The notes beneath the pieces were generated by a model. The model had not been told where the DNA came from, made no database searches, and was given only the letters and a program-made list of their open reading frames with translations. From contig JBFWZQ010000001.1 in NCBI GenBank assembly GCA_050185195.1, positions 62,001 to 126,000 on the forward strand: a DNA stretch of 64,000 bases, given 5' to 3'. Both the position numbers and the translations under genes were made by a program. Each line of letters opens with the position of its first letter. Position 1 is the stretch's first letter. Shown one piece after another: positions 50,439 through 59,700 of this stretch. Source of the DNA: CADEFQ01 sp050185195. Its GTDB lineage: Bacteria; Pseudomonadota; Gammaproteobacteria; Steroidobacterales; Steroidobacteraceae.

Positions 50439-50917
50439 TGAGCACGCATCCGAACCTTGCCGCGATCCTGCTTCTCGCTGTCGCCGCGTCGAACTGCGCG
50501 GCGACCCCACCGCCGACCCCATCTGCGGCTGAACCGGCGCCCGCCCTTTCCGCGATGATCCCGGCGCAGCGCAGCGGCGGGAAGATCGGCGTGCCGGTCG
50601 ATGTGCGCTATCAGTTCAGCGGCGTGATGGTCGCGGGTCGCCCCACGAACCTGCAGCTCGCGGTCATACCGCGCGTCCAGGGCGAGAACCTCCGGATCGA
50701 ACTCGCGGCGACACCGGGAGTTGCGGTCTTGGCGCCGTCCGCGCCGTTGAAGGTGGGCAAGGCGGCCGCGGCCGGCGTGTATCGCCATGCGTTCGCGTTG
50801 ACGCACGCGGCGAACGCACCGGCGAAGTTGCCACTCATCGTGTCGATGGAGATCGACGGCGCCCGATTCTTCAGCGTTTTTGCGATCCCGCTGAGCGCCG
50901 ACGCCCCGATCGACTAG
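50438..50917 (+). CDS. small lipoprotein of unknown function
   Basis: A 159-residue predicted lipoprotein: hydrophobic signal LAAILLLAVAASNC, with Cys19 as the lipidation site, then a proline-rich linker (TPPPTPSAAEPAPA). The mature domain contains beta-type segments (VDVRYQFSGVMVAGRPTNLQLAVIPRV) and a final EIDGARFFSVFAIPL. I do not recognise a family. The ATG overlaps the protease lipoprotein's stop by one base (TGATG), so the two are probably co-translated and may work together on the surface. Confidence 0.75.
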   Translation: MSTHPNLAAILLLAVAASNCAATPPPTPSAAEPAPALSAMIPAQRSGGKIGVPVDVRYQFSGVMVAGRPTNLQLAVIPRVQGENLRIELAATPGVAVLAPSAPLKVGKAAAAGVYRHAFALTHAANAPAKLPLIVSMEIDGARFFSVFAIPLSADAPID

Positions 50918-50949
50918 AATTCCGCTCCCCGCCCCCCTGGGAGTCCCCG

Positions 50950-51525
50950 TTGAGCCAGCTTGGCCGCATCCTGCTGAAGGGCCTCGTCGCGATCCTGCCG
51001 ATCGGACTGACGGTCTACCTGATCTACTGGCTCGGTGTCACGACGGAGACCCTCCTCTCCGGCCCGATCCGCTGGTTCGTGCCTGACAGGGAATACGTAC
51101 CGGGCATGGGCCTCGTCGCGGGCTTCATCGTACTGTTCATCGTCGGCCTCCTCGTCAACGCGTACGTCGTCCGCCGCAGCATGCATGTGGTCGAAAGCCT
51201 CGTGATGCGCGTGCCCGTCGTTAAGACCGTGTACGGCGCGCTGCGCGACGTGACGAAGCTCGTCAACACGAGCGGCAGGAAGAGCGAGCTCGAACGCGTC
51301 GTGATGGTGGAATTCGGACCGGGGCGCGTGATGGGCTTCGTGACACAGGAACACGCGACGCTGCCGGGCAGCGGCACGAACGACGACCTCGTCGCCGTCT
51401 ACCTGCCGATGAGCTACCAGATCGGCGGCTACACGGTGTACCTGCCCCGAAGCCGCATCGAACCGATCGACCTCACCGTGGAGGCCGCGATGCGCGTCGT
51501 ACTCACGGGCGGCCTGCAACGGTAA
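50950..51525 (+). CDS. DUF502-family inner-membrane protein
   Basis: A 191-residue protein with two membrane helices (LLKGLVAILPIGLTVYLIYWL and LVAGFIVLFIVGLLVNAYVV) and a cytoplasmic or periplasmic C-terminal domain. The DUF502 signature appears in ESLVMRVPVVKTVYGALRDV and RVVMVEFGPGRVMGFVT. The family is widespread in Proteobacteria with no established function. TTG 50950 is used as start; no ATG is available near the conserved N-terminus. It is convergent with the DODA dioxygenase gene. Confidence 0.88.
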   Translation: MSQLGRILLKGLVAILPIGLTVYLIYWLGVTTETLLSGPIRWFVPDREYVPGMGLVAGFIVLFIVGLLVNAYVVRRSMHVVESLVMRVPVVKTVYGALRDVTKLVNTSGRKSELERVVMVEFGPGRVMGFVTQEHATLPGSGTNDDLVAVYLPMSYQIGGYTVYLPRSRIEPIDLTVEAAMRVVLTGGLQR

Positions 51526-51538
51526 TCACGCAGCGCGC

Positions 51539-52321
51539 TCAGTCGAAGCGATAGGCATCCATCGAAAGCACCCCGGCATCGATCGCGGAGTAGAAGCGCG
51601 TGGCACGCGCCGCCGCGCCTGCCGCGCCGAGTGCGACGAAGAGCGGCAGGAAATGCTCTTCCGTCGGGTGCGCGCGTGCCGCGGACGGCGCCTGGTCGCG
51701 CCACGCGAGCAGCGCGTCACGATCGCCGTGCACGAGGCGGCGCTCGAGCCAGTCGGCGAACGCCACTGCGTATTCCGCCGTGCGTGGCTCGCCGCGTTGC
51801 TGCGCCCAGTCGCGCAGGTTGTGCGTCACGTGGCCCGAGCCGATCACGAGCACGCCCTCGTCGCGCAGCGCAGTGAGCGCCTCGCCGACGCGCAGGTGGT
51901 GCGCGGCCCCGAGCTCGGTCTGCACCGAGAGCTGCACCACCGGCACGTCGACCACCGGATACATCCAGCGCAGCGGCACCCAGGCGCCGTGATCGATGCC
52001 GCGGCACCCATTCACCGCGACGGTGATGTCGGCGGCCTTCAGGAGCGCTGCGGCCTGCGCTGCGAGTGCGGGCGAGCCTGCCGCATCGTAGCGCAGCCGG
52101 TAGAGCTCGGCGGGAAAGCCGCCGAAATCATGGATCGTCCCGAGGCGCTCGCTGCCCGTGAGCATCGGCCACTGCGTCTCCCAGTGCGCCGAGGCGATCA
52201 GGATCGCGCGCGGACGCGGCAGGGAGGCCGCGAGCGCCTCCCAGGCCGGGCCCGCGCCGCCTGCCTCGACGGCGTGCAGCGGCGAGCCGTGCGACAGGAA
52301 CAGGGTCGGCAGGCGTTCCAT
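51539..52321 (-). CDS. DODA-type extradiol ring-cleavage dioxygenase (YgiD-like)
   Basis: A metal-dependent class III extradiol dioxygenase; E. coli YgiD opens the ring of L-DOPA. The 260-residue protein starts MERLPTLFLSHGSPLHAVE, the usual N-terminus with an early metal-binding His. Further conserved sites are ILIASAHWETQWP, GCRGIDHGAWVPLRWMYP, and VLVIGSGHVTHNL. It lies 13 bases downstream of the GST gene on the same strand, so the two form an operon controlled by the divergent LysR gene. Its natural substrate is probably a catechol-type compound. Confidence 0.92.
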   Translation of the reverse strand: MERLPTLFLSHGSPLHAVEAGGAGPAWEALAASLPRPRAILIASAHWETQWPMLTGSERLGTIHDFGGFPAELYRLRYDAAGSPALAAQAAALLKAADITVAVNGCRGIDHGAWVPLRWMYPVVDVPVVQLSVQTELGAAHHLRVGEALTALRDEGVLVIGSGHVTHNLRDWAQQRGEPRTAEYAVAFADWLERRLVHGDRDALLAWRDQAPSAARAHPTEEHFLPLFVALGAAGAAARATRFYSAIDAGVLSMDAYRFD

Positions 52322-52334
52322 CGACGCAGTCCGG

Positions 52335-52940
52335 TTACTTCACGAGCCCTTCGGCCTTGAGCGTCGCCTGCACGGCCGGGCGTGCCGCCACGCGCGCCTG
52401 GTACTCCGTGAGCGCCGGCCAGCGGCCGAGGTCGACCTTGTGGATCTTCGTCCAGTTGAGCAGCACGAAGAGATAGGCATCCGCGATCGAGAACGCCTCA
52501 CCCGTCAGGTACGGCTGCTTCGCGAGCATCTTCACGAGGAGATCGAAGCGCGTACCGAGCCGGTCGATCGCGGCGGCGCGCACCTCGGCCGGCGTCTGCG
52601 GATTCCACAGCGGGCCGAAACCCTTGTGCACTTCCGTCGCGAGGAAGGTGAGCAGCTCCATCATCTTCCAGCGCGCGACCGAGCCGAATGCAGGCGCGAG
52701 CGTGCCCGGCTTCTGGTCCGCGAGATACTGCAGGATGACGCTTGCCTCGGAGATCGTCGTGCCGTCATTCAACACGAGCAGGGGCACGTAGCCCTTCGGG
52801 TTCACTTTGTAGAAGTCCGAGCCGTCGGGCAGCGTGTGCTTCGCGAGGTCGACTTTCACCGCCTCGAGCGGCAGCCCGAGTTCGAGGGCTGCGATGTGGG
52901 GGGCCTGCGAGCAGGCGCCGGGGGTGTAATAGAGCTTCAT
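52335..52940 (-). CDS. glutathione S-transferase, beta class-like
   Basis: A 201-residue GST that conjugates or reduces substrates with glutathione. The thioredoxin-like half begins MKLYYTPGACSQAPHIAALE, with Cys10 typical of beta-class enzymes, and includes the conserved cis-proline stretch NPKGYVPLLVLNDG and the ISEASVILQYLAD that follows. The C-terminal helical half has YLTGEAFSIADAYLFVLLNW with the conserved N-capping Asp. ATG 52940 is chosen over an upstream start because it matches the family N-terminus. It precedes the dioxygenase gene by 13 bases and is divergent from the LysR gene. Confidence 0.93.
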   Translation of the reverse strand: MKLYYTPGACSQAPHIAALELGLPLEAVKVDLAKHTLPDGSDFYKVNPKGYVPLLVLNDGTTISEASVILQYLADQKPGTLAPAFGSVARWKMMELLTFLATEVHKGFGPLWNPQTPAEVRAAAIDRLGTRFDLLVKMLAKQPYLTGEAFSIADAYLFVLLNWTKIHKVDLGRWPALTEYQARVAARPAVQATLKAEGLVK

Positions 52941-53012
52941 GGGCCGGGACTCCGTCGTTTTCACTGTCGCCCATCATCCGTGGCATTCCGCCCGGGATAA
53001 AGATAGCTACCG

Positions 53013-53042
53013 AGGACAGACTATTGCGAACGATGCAATAAT
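53013..53042 (+). promoter_or_regulatory. LysR box overlapping the promoter of the LysR-family gene
   Basis: ATTGC-N7-GCAAT (53023-53039) is a perfect dyad of the T-N11-A form bound by LysR regulators. It overlaps AATAAT (53037-53042), a likely -10 box, with AGGACA (53013-53018) as a -35 at 18 bases. The -10 lies seven bases before the ATG, so the message may be leaderless, and binding would repress the regulator's own gene. Confidence 0.65.
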
Positions 53043-53049
53043 CTACGAC

Positions 53050-54000
53050 ATGGACCGCTTCAAGGCCGTGCAGGCATTCGCAAAAGTCGTGGAGCTCGGC
53101 AGCTTCGCCCGCGCCGCCGAACGGCTCGGTGCCTCGACATCGGCCGTATCGCGACTGGTCTCCGACCTCGAGTCGCATCTTGAGGCGCGCCTGATCCATC
53201 GCACGACGCGGCGCCTCTCGCTCACCGAGGCCGGCCAGTCCTTCTACGAACGCAGCGTGCAACTGCTCGGCGACCTCGAGGAAGCGGAAGCTTCGGTGCG
53301 CGCCGAGGTCGTGGCGCCGAAGGGTACCCTGCGCCTCACCAGCGGCGTGAACTTCGGCGAACGCTTCCTCGCCCCCGCGATCAGCGAGTTCGCGGCGCGC
53401 CATCGCGAGCTCGTGTTCGACCTCGATCTCTCGGATCGCGCCGTGGATCTCGTCGAGGAAGGTTTCGACCTCGCGATCCGCATCGGCGCGATCGGCCCGC
53501 AGGCGCTCGTGGCACGCCGCATCGGCTGGACGCAGTTCGTGTGCTGCGCCTCCCCCGGCTATCTCGCGCAACATGGCACGCCGCGCACGCCCGCGGAGCT
53601 CGCCGCGCACGAATGCCTCTCCTACACGCTGATGCCGTTGCCGAATACATGGCGCTTCGAAACGGCGCCGGGCGAACACTTCGAACTGCGCGTCGCCGCG
53701 CGCCACCGCGCCAACAGCGGCCGCATGCTGGCGGCGCTCGCCACCGCGGGCGCCGGCATCGTGTTCGAGCCGGATTTCATCGTGGCGCCCGAGGTGCGAT
53801 CGGGCGCGCTCGTGCGCCTGCTGCGGGAATACGCGCTGCCGCGCTTTCCCATTTCGGCGGTCTATCCGAGCCGCCGGCACCTGTCCGCGAAAGTGCGCGG
53901 CTTCGTCGATTTCCTGGCCGACCGGTTCGCGCGCGAGCAGCCGTGGCGGATCGATGCGACGCCGGCGCCTGCGGTCACTGCTGTCACTGCGGTTCCTTAG
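53050..54000 (+). CDS. LysR-family transcriptional regulator of the GST/dioxygenase pair
   Basis: A LysR-type regulator of 316 residues. The winged helix-turn-helix is MDRFKAVQAFAKVVELGSF with SFARAAERLGASTSAVSRLV; the effector domain follows, with DLVEEGFDLAIRIGAIG and AGAGIVFEPDFIV as typical CrgA-subgroup features. ATG 53050 is used. It is divergent from the GST gene, and the shared region has a LysR box, so it very likely controls both itself and the GST-dioxygenase operon. The inducer is unknown, perhaps an aromatic compound. Its stop overlaps the convergent nucleotidyltransferase gene by 17 bases. Confidence 0.93.
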   Translation: MDRFKAVQAFAKVVELGSFARAAERLGASTSAVSRLVSDLESHLEARLIHRTTRRLSLTEAGQSFYERSVQLLGDLEEAEASVRAEVVAPKGTLRLTSGVNFGERFLAPAISEFAARHRELVFDLDLSDRAVDLVEEGFDLAIRIGAIGPQALVARRIGWTQFVCCASPGYLAQHGTPRTPAELAAHECLSYTLMPLPNTWRFETAPGEHFELRVAARHRANSGRMLAALATAGAGIVFEPDFIVAPEVRSGALVRLLREYALPRFPISAVYPSRRHLSAKVRGFVDFLADRFAREQPWRIDATPAPAVTAVTAVP

Positions 54001-54481
54001 AATTGCGCAGCGCCCGACGAAGAAGTTCCAGCGCGGCGCGATCCTTGTCGCGACCCGCCTCCTCCTTGGTCTGTATTAGCACTTCAAGTCCAAGCACGCG
54101 GATAGTGAGGCCACCAAGCTGGACTGCGAGCGCATGCGGAAGGAGAACCTCGTAGTTGCGCCCGCGTCCAATGGAGCCCAGAACGTCGACCGGTCCACAA
54201 CGTGTCATCAGCAGGTGATGACCAGCGCCCGCGAGGCTGGACACGTCCGGTCGAAGCGTTCGTCCCCCGGGATCGCGGTAGCGTGCGTCGAGGTCTTCGA
54301 GCGCGCGTTGAAGTCGATCGAGATTCGCAGCATCGCGCGCGTGAACGACATCGAGGTCGAATGTCGCCAGCGGCACACCACCGATGACCGCAGCTACACC
54401 GCCCACCACGATCAGTTCGACGTCGTGCCTGGCGAAGACCTCAAGGGCGTCTTTGAATCGCGGTGGGCTGTTCAAGTCCAA
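53984..54481 (-). CDS. nucleotidyltransferase-fold protein, possible toxin
   Basis: A 165-residue protein resembling stand-alone nucleotidyltransferases of the DUF6036/AbiEii-like group. The fold is suggested by ELIVVGGVAAVIGGVPLATFDLDVV, which keeps the GG and D-x-D features of the active site, and a C-terminal helix ending LELLRRALRNSKEPQ. TTG 54481 is taken as start; it overlaps a 59-codon upstream gene by 41 bases. Such pairs occur as type II or IV toxin-antitoxin-like modules, but cell toxicity is unproven here. It is convergent with the LysR gene. Confidence 0.7.
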   Translation of the reverse strand: MDLNSPPRFKDALEVFARHDVELIVVGGVAAVIGGVPLATFDLDVVHARDAANLDRLQRALEDLDARYRDPGGRTLRPDVSSLAGAGHHLLMTRCGPVDVLGSIGRGRNYEVLLPHALAVQLGGLTIRVLGLEVLIQTKEEAGRDKDRAALELLRRALRNSKEPQ

Positions 54482-54620
54482 ACTCGCTGATACTGTCCAC
54501 GAATCCCTGCAACACGCGCAACCGCTCGGCCGGCGACAGGCTCAGCATCCAGCGGATGAGCGAATCGTCTCCGTCCGATTCGTGGAGGCCGGCTTCGTCC
54601 GCGGGATCGGGCAGTTCCAT
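54441..54620 (-). CDS. small partner protein of the nucleotidyltransferase
   Basis: A 59-residue acidic protein (MELPDPADEAGLHESDGDDS at the start) with a helical core SLIRWMLSLSPAERLRVLQG followed by FVDSISEF. Short proteins with this pattern often precede nucleotidyltransferase genes. The downstream gene begins inside it (41-base overlap), so the two are co-translated. It may be an antitoxin, though no DNA-binding fold is evident. The 5' side lies 83 bases beyond the 3' end of tRNA-Gly. Confidence 0.55.
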   Translation of the reverse strand: MELPDPADEAGLHESDGDDSLIRWMLSLSPAERLRVLQGFVDSISEFGLEQPTAIQRRP

Positions 54621-54703
54621 GCGGCGAGTATAGGTCGACGGGCGCGACACGAACCACCACCGCGTCCTGACACGGCAGAACGGCGTCGTCTCCAGCGATG
54701 GAA

Positions 54704-54777
54704 TGGAGCGGGTGATGGGAATCGAACCCACGTTAGCAGCTTGGGAAGCTGCAGTTCTACCATTGAACTACACCCGC
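54704..54777 (-). tRNA. tRNA-Gly (anticodon CCC)
   Basis: A 74-base cloverleaf on the minus strand: acceptor GCGGGTG/CACCCGC, D-loop AATGGTA, anticodon stem GCAGC/GCTGC around TTCCCAA, T-loop TTCGATT, and CCA encoded. The anticodon CCC reads GGG. It closely follows the layout of E. coli glyU. Its 3' end faces the nucleotidyltransferase pair. Confidence 0.96.
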
Positions 54778-54838
54778 GCGATGCCGTGATTCTAGGGGCC
54801 TTCGGCAGCCCGGGCAAACGGCCGCTACAATGGCGCCC

Positions 54839-55369
54839 ATGACATATCGTTTCCCACGCGCCCGCGCCGCACTCCTCGTCCCGCTCGTGATAACGCTCGG
54901 CGCGCTGCCGGCGGGCTGTTCAAGGCACGAAGTCGCGCAGCACGACGGATCGCAGCACGACACCCATGCTGCGGGCGGCGCGGCGATCGCCCAGCTCGCG
55001 CTCGATGCCGGCCGGAAATGGCAGACCGACGGGCCGCTGCGCGTGGGGTTGGGCGCGATCCACGCGGCGTTCGAGGCGGAGCACGCCGCGATCGATGACG
55101 GCAGCGCGAGCGACGCACAGTACGATGCGCTCGCGGACCGCATCGAAGCCCAGGTCCAGGACATCGTGCGCAACTGCAAGCTGCCGCCCGCGGCCGACGC
55201 GAACCTGCACTTCATCGTCGCCGACCTGATGCGCGGCGTGCACGAGATGCGTGGCGGCGATCCGGCGCGCACGCGCCACGACGGCGCCGCGCTCGTGCAC
55301 GGCGCCCTCGGCGCGTACCCAGCCTTCTTCGACGACCCGGGCTTCGCCGCCGCGGCTCAGTTGCCGTAG
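54839..55369 (+). CDS. exported lipoprotein of unknown function
   Basis: A 176-residue predicted lipoprotein: hydrophobic signal LLVPLVITLGALPAGC, with lipid Cys at the PAGC site, a His-rich linker (HEVAQHDGSQHDTHA), then a helical domain with LDAGRKWQTDGPLRVGLGAIH, a motif seen in small four-helix-type proteins of Xanthomonas-like bacteria. The His and Asp stretch might bind metal. ATG 54839 is used; three extra codons are possible. The gene starts 61 bases past tRNA-Gly, and its 3' end overlaps the convergent NodT gene by 13 bases. Confidence 0.7.
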   Translation: MTYRFPRARAALLVPLVITLGALPAGCSRHEVAQHDGSQHDTHAAGGAAIAQLALDAGRKWQTDGPLRVGLGAIHAAFEAEHAAIDDGSASDAQYDALADRIEAQVQDIVRNCKLPPAADANLHFIVADLMRGVHEMRGGDPARTRHDGAALVHGALGAYPAFFDDPGFAAAAQLP

Positions 55370-56769
55370 CCCCCGGCGAGCGCCCGGTAGAGCCCCACCG
55401 TCGCCGTCGCGCTGCGCGTGCGCGCGTCGGCGAAGGCATCCTGCGCGGCCAGGCGCGTGCGCTCCGCATCCAGCACGTCGAGCAGGTCCACCGCGCCCGC
55501 TTCGAAGCGCAGCCGCGCGAGCCGCGCGGCCGTCGCACTGTCCTTCGCCGCACGCTCGAGGTGCGCGTCCTCCACGCGCGACTTCGCGACGCGCACCAGC
55601 GCGTTCTCCGTGTCCTCGAGCGCGAGCAGCACGCTGCGCTCGTATGCCGCGAGCGCCGCGGACGCATCGGCGTCGGCGGCAGCGACGCGCGCCCGCACGC
55701 GCCCGACGTCGAGGAACGACCAGTCGACGCCGAGCGCGGCAAGGCGTGTCTCCGAGTCGCGCTCGAAGAGCGCGCTCGTGTCGATGCCCTTCGTGCCGAT
55801 CAGTCCTGCGAGCGTGAAGCGCGGGAAGTAGTCGGCGGTCGCGATGCCGACCCGCGCGGTGGCGGCGTGCAGGCGACTCTCGGCCGCAATGACGTCCGGG
55901 CGGCGCCGCAGCAGCTCACCCGGGGTGCCCGGATCGAGGCGCGCCGGCAGCGCAGGCAATGCCGCCGCAGTCGAGAGTTCTGTCGTCAATGCCTCGGGCG
56001 CCACCCCGGTCAGCACGGCGAGGCGGTGCAGGGTCACCGCGACGGACGCTTCAAGCGCCGGCACGCGTGCGAGCGTGGTCTCGAGCTGTGCGCGCGCGCG
56101 TGAGGTATCGAACTCGGTGCCACGACCCGCCGCGAGTCGCGCCTCGACGAGCTGCACGGTCTCGCGCTGGTTCGCCGCGTTCGCCTGCGCGACGCGCAGC
56201 CGCTCCTGCAGCCCGCGCAGTTCCATGTATCCCTGCGCGACCGCGCCGACGATCGCGACCTGCACCGCGCCGAGGTCGGCCGCACTCGCCGCGAGATCGG
56301 CGCGCTGCGCCTCGACGTTGCGCCGCACGCGCCCGAAGAGGTCGAGCTCCCACGAGGCGTCGATCTCGCCATTGAAACCGTTAGTGTCGCGGTCCGCACG
56401 CGCAACGCCGGGTGCATCGCTTGCGCTGAGGCGCGTGTTGCTCGCGCTGCCGCTCGCTGTCACGGTGGGGAGCTGGTCGAACCGGGCACCGCGCAGCAGT
56501 GCCCGCGCCCGATCGTGGTTCGCGAGCGCGATGCGCAGGTCGTGGTTGGCGACGAGCGCCGCCTCGACGAGGCGCGCGAGCTCCGGGTCGCCGAGCCCAC
56601 GCCAGAACTGCGGGTCGACACCCGGGGCCAGCACGACTTCGGCGGATCCATCGCCGGACACGAACTGCGCGGGCACGGCGACATCGGGTCGCACGTAGTC
56701 GGGACCGGCCGCGCAACCGGCGAGGGCGGCCGCGACGGCGCCGGCCAGGACCTTTGCAAACTCAGGCAT
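55357..56769 (-). CDS. NodT-family outer-membrane efflux lipoprotein
   Basis: The outer-membrane channel of a tripartite RND pump, 470 residues. The lipobox is ALAGC near residue 19, followed by the family start GPDYVRPDVAVPAQF. The duplicated coiled-coil halves are visible in NHDLRIALANHDRARALLRG and LLALEDTENALVRVAKSRVE. The DAERTRLAAQDAF region near the C-terminus is also typical of NodT proteins. It overlaps the pump gene by eight bases and is the last gene of the three-gene efflux operon. Confidence 0.93.
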   Translation of the reverse strand: MPEFAKVLAGAVAAALAGCAAGPDYVRPDVAVPAQFVSGDGSAEVVLAPGVDPQFWRGLGDPELARLVEAALVANHDLRIALANHDRARALLRGARFDQLPTVTASGSASNTRLSASDAPGVARADRDTNGFNGEIDASWELDLFGRVRRNVEAQRADLAASAADLGAVQVAIVGAVAQGYMELRGLQERLRVAQANAANQRETVQLVEARLAAGRGTEFDTSRARAQLETTLARVPALEASVAVTLHRLAVLTGVAPEALTTELSTAAALPALPARLDPGTPGELLRRRPDVIAAESRLHAATARVGIATADYFPRFTLAGLIGTKGIDTSALFERDSETRLAALGVDWSFLDVGRVRARVAAADADASAALAAYERSVLLALEDTENALVRVAKSRVEDAHLERAAKDSATAARLARLRFEAGAVDLLDVLDAERTRLAAQDAFADARTRSATATVGLYRALAGGYGN

Positions 56770-59700
56770 GTTGACTCTCCAGCTGCCGCGGCGCCGCGCC
56801 GCGTGCCACGAGCTTGCGCAGCGCGACGTAGAACACGGGGGTGAGGAAAAGGCCGAACAGCGTCACCCCGAGCATGCCGGCGAACACGGTGATGCCGGTG
56901 ACGGTGCGCACTTCGCTGCCCGCCCCGTGCGCCAGCACGAGGGGCACGGTGCCCGCGATGAACGCGATCGACGTCATCACGATCGGCCGCAGGCGCAGGC
57001 GGCAGGCCTCGAGGGCCGCCTCCACGATGCCCTTGCCCGCGAGCTCGAGTTCACGCGCGAACTCCACGATCAGGATCGCGTTCTTGCACGCAAGGCCCAT
57101 CAGCACGACGAGGCCCACCTGCACGAAGACATTGAAGTCGCCGCCCGTGAGCCAGACGCCGATCAGCGCCGAGAGCAGCGTCATCGGCACGATCAGGATC
57201 ACGGCGAGCGGCAGGGTCCAGCTCTCGTAGAGCGCCGCGAGCACGAGGAACGCGAGCAGCACGGCGAGCGGGAACACGACGAGTGCCGTATTGCCCTGCG
57301 TCGCCTGCTGGTACGACAGGTCCGTCCACTCGAGGCTCATGCCCTGCGGCAACACCTTCGCCGCGATCTGCCCAATGGCCGCCATCGCCTCGCTCGACGA
57401 CATCGCCCGCGGATCGGCCTCGCCGAGCAGGTCCGCGGCGGGGTAGCCGTTGTAGCGCATCACCGGATCGGGGCCGAACGAATCGCTCAGCGTGACGACG
57501 CTGCCGATCGGCACCATGTCGCCCGCGAGATTGCGCGTGCGCAGGTTCGCGATGTCCTCGGCACTGTCGCGAAACGGCGCGTCGGCCTGCGCGATGACCT
57601 GCCAGGTGCGCCCGAAACGGTTGAAGTCGTTGATGTAGGTCGAGCCGAGGTAGGTCTGCATCGTGTCGAACAGCTCGGTGAGCGGCACGCCCTGCGCCTT
57701 CGCCTTCACGCGATCGACCTGTGCGTCGAGCTGCGGCACGTTCGCCTGGTAGGTGCTGATCGGGAACCCCATCCCGGGCGCCTGCGCGATCGCGCCGGAC
57801 AGGCCAGTCACGGCATTCTGCAGCGCGCCGTAACCGAGCCCGGCGCGATCCTGGATGAAGAAGGAGTAACCCGACCCCGCGCCGATGCCGAGGATCGGCG
57901 GCGGCATCAGCGAGAAGGCGAACGCGTCCTGGATGCCCGCGAGCTTCGCGTTGAGCTCGGCGTTGATCTCGGCGGCGCTGCGCTTGCGCTCACCGAACGG
58001 CTTCAGCGGGAAGAACACCACGCCGGTGTTCGGCGTATTGGTGAACTGCAACGCGTTGAGGCCCGGGAACGCCACCGCATGCTCGATGCCTTCGGTGGAA
58101 AGAGCGATCCCGCTCACGCGCCGGATCACCGCATCGGTGCGCTCGAGCGAGGCGCCTTCCGGCAGTTTCACGCCGGCGATCAGGAAGAGCTTGTCCTGCG
58201 TCGGGATGAAGCCGCCGGGCACGAGCTGCAGTACGCCCCAGGCCGCCGCGAGCAACACGCCATAAACGGCGAATACGGCGCCGCGGTGGTGCAGGCTGCG
58301 GGCGACCGCACCCTGGTAACGCGTCGCGCCCGACCCGAAGAAACGATTGAACTGCCGGAACACACCGCCGAGCAGCCGGTCGATCAGCCGCGTGGGCGCA
58401 TCCTGCGGCGCGTCGTGCGGGCGCAGCAGCAGTGCCGCGAGCGCCGGCGACAGCGTCAGCGAGTTCACGGCGGAGATCACGGTGGAGATCGCGATCGTGA
58501 CGGCGAACTGCCGGTAGAACTGGCCGATGACGCCGGTGAGGAACGACATCGGCACGAACACCGCGCAGAGCACCAGCGCGATCGCGATGATGGGGCCGGA
58601 CACCTCGCGCATCGCCTGGTGGGCGGCGGCGAGCGGCGCCTTGCCCTCCTGGATGTTGCGCTCGACGTTCTCGACGACGACGATCGCGTCGTCGACGACG
58701 ATGCCGATCGCGAGCACGAGGCCGAACAGCGTCAGCGTGTTCACGGAAAAACCGAGCAGGTGCAGCGCCGCAAAAGTGCCGACGATCGACACCGGCACGG
58801 CCAGCAGCGGGATGATCGATGCGCGCCAGGTCTGCAGGAACAGGATCACCACCAGCACCACGAGCACGATCGCCTCGAACAGCGTGACGATCACTGCCTT
58901 GATCGATTCGCGCACGAACACGGTGGGGTCGTAGACGACGCTGTAGCTCACGCCCTTGGGAAAGCGCGTCGCGAGTTCCGCCATGCGCGCGCGGACCGCG
59001 TCCGATACGGAAATCGCATTGGCGCCCGGGGATTCGAAGATGCCGATCGCGATGGCGTCGTCGTTGTCGAGCTGTGAACGCAGCGTGTAGTCGCCCGCAC
59101 CCATTTCGACGCGCGCCACGTCGGCGAGCCGTACGATTTCGCCGTCCTCGCCGCTCTTGACGACGATCTGGCCGAACTCCGCTTCGGTCTGCAGGCGACC
59201 CTGCGCGTTGATCGACACGAGGAAATCGCTGTGCCCCGGGGTCGGTTCGGCGCCGAGCTGGCCGGCGGACACCTGCACGTTCTGCTCGCGCACGGCGCGC
59301 ACGATGTCGCCAGCCGTAAGGCCGCGGGCCGCGACCTTGCCGGGGTCGAGCCAGATGCGCATCGCGTAGTCGCCCGCACCCCACATCTGCGCGTGGCCGA
59401 CGCCCGGCAGGCGCGCGAGCTCGTCCCTGACGCGCATCGTCGCGTAGTTGCGCAGGTAGAGGGAGTCGTGGCTGCGGTCGGGCGAGGTGAGGTGCACGAC
59501 CAGCGTCAGGGTCGATGACTGCTTCTGCGTGACCACGCCCTGGCGGCGCACGTCCTCGGGCAGGCGCGCGAGGGCCTGGCTCACGCGGTTCTGCACGGCG
59601 ACCTGCGCGTCGTCGGGATCGGTGCCGGGGCGGAAGGTCACGGTCGTGACGAGCACGCCGTCGCTGCCCGCGACCGACTTCATGTACATCATGTCCTCGA

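Noticed and set aside
54134..54490. Plus-strand frame opposite the nucleotidyltransferase
   Set aside because: No recognisable motif; the opposite frame has the GG and D-x-D pattern and a coupled partner gene.
56768..59077. Long plus-strand frame opposite the RND pump
   Set aside because: Translation is rich in Arg, His, Gln and Glu without any motif; it is the shadow of the AcrB-type gene.
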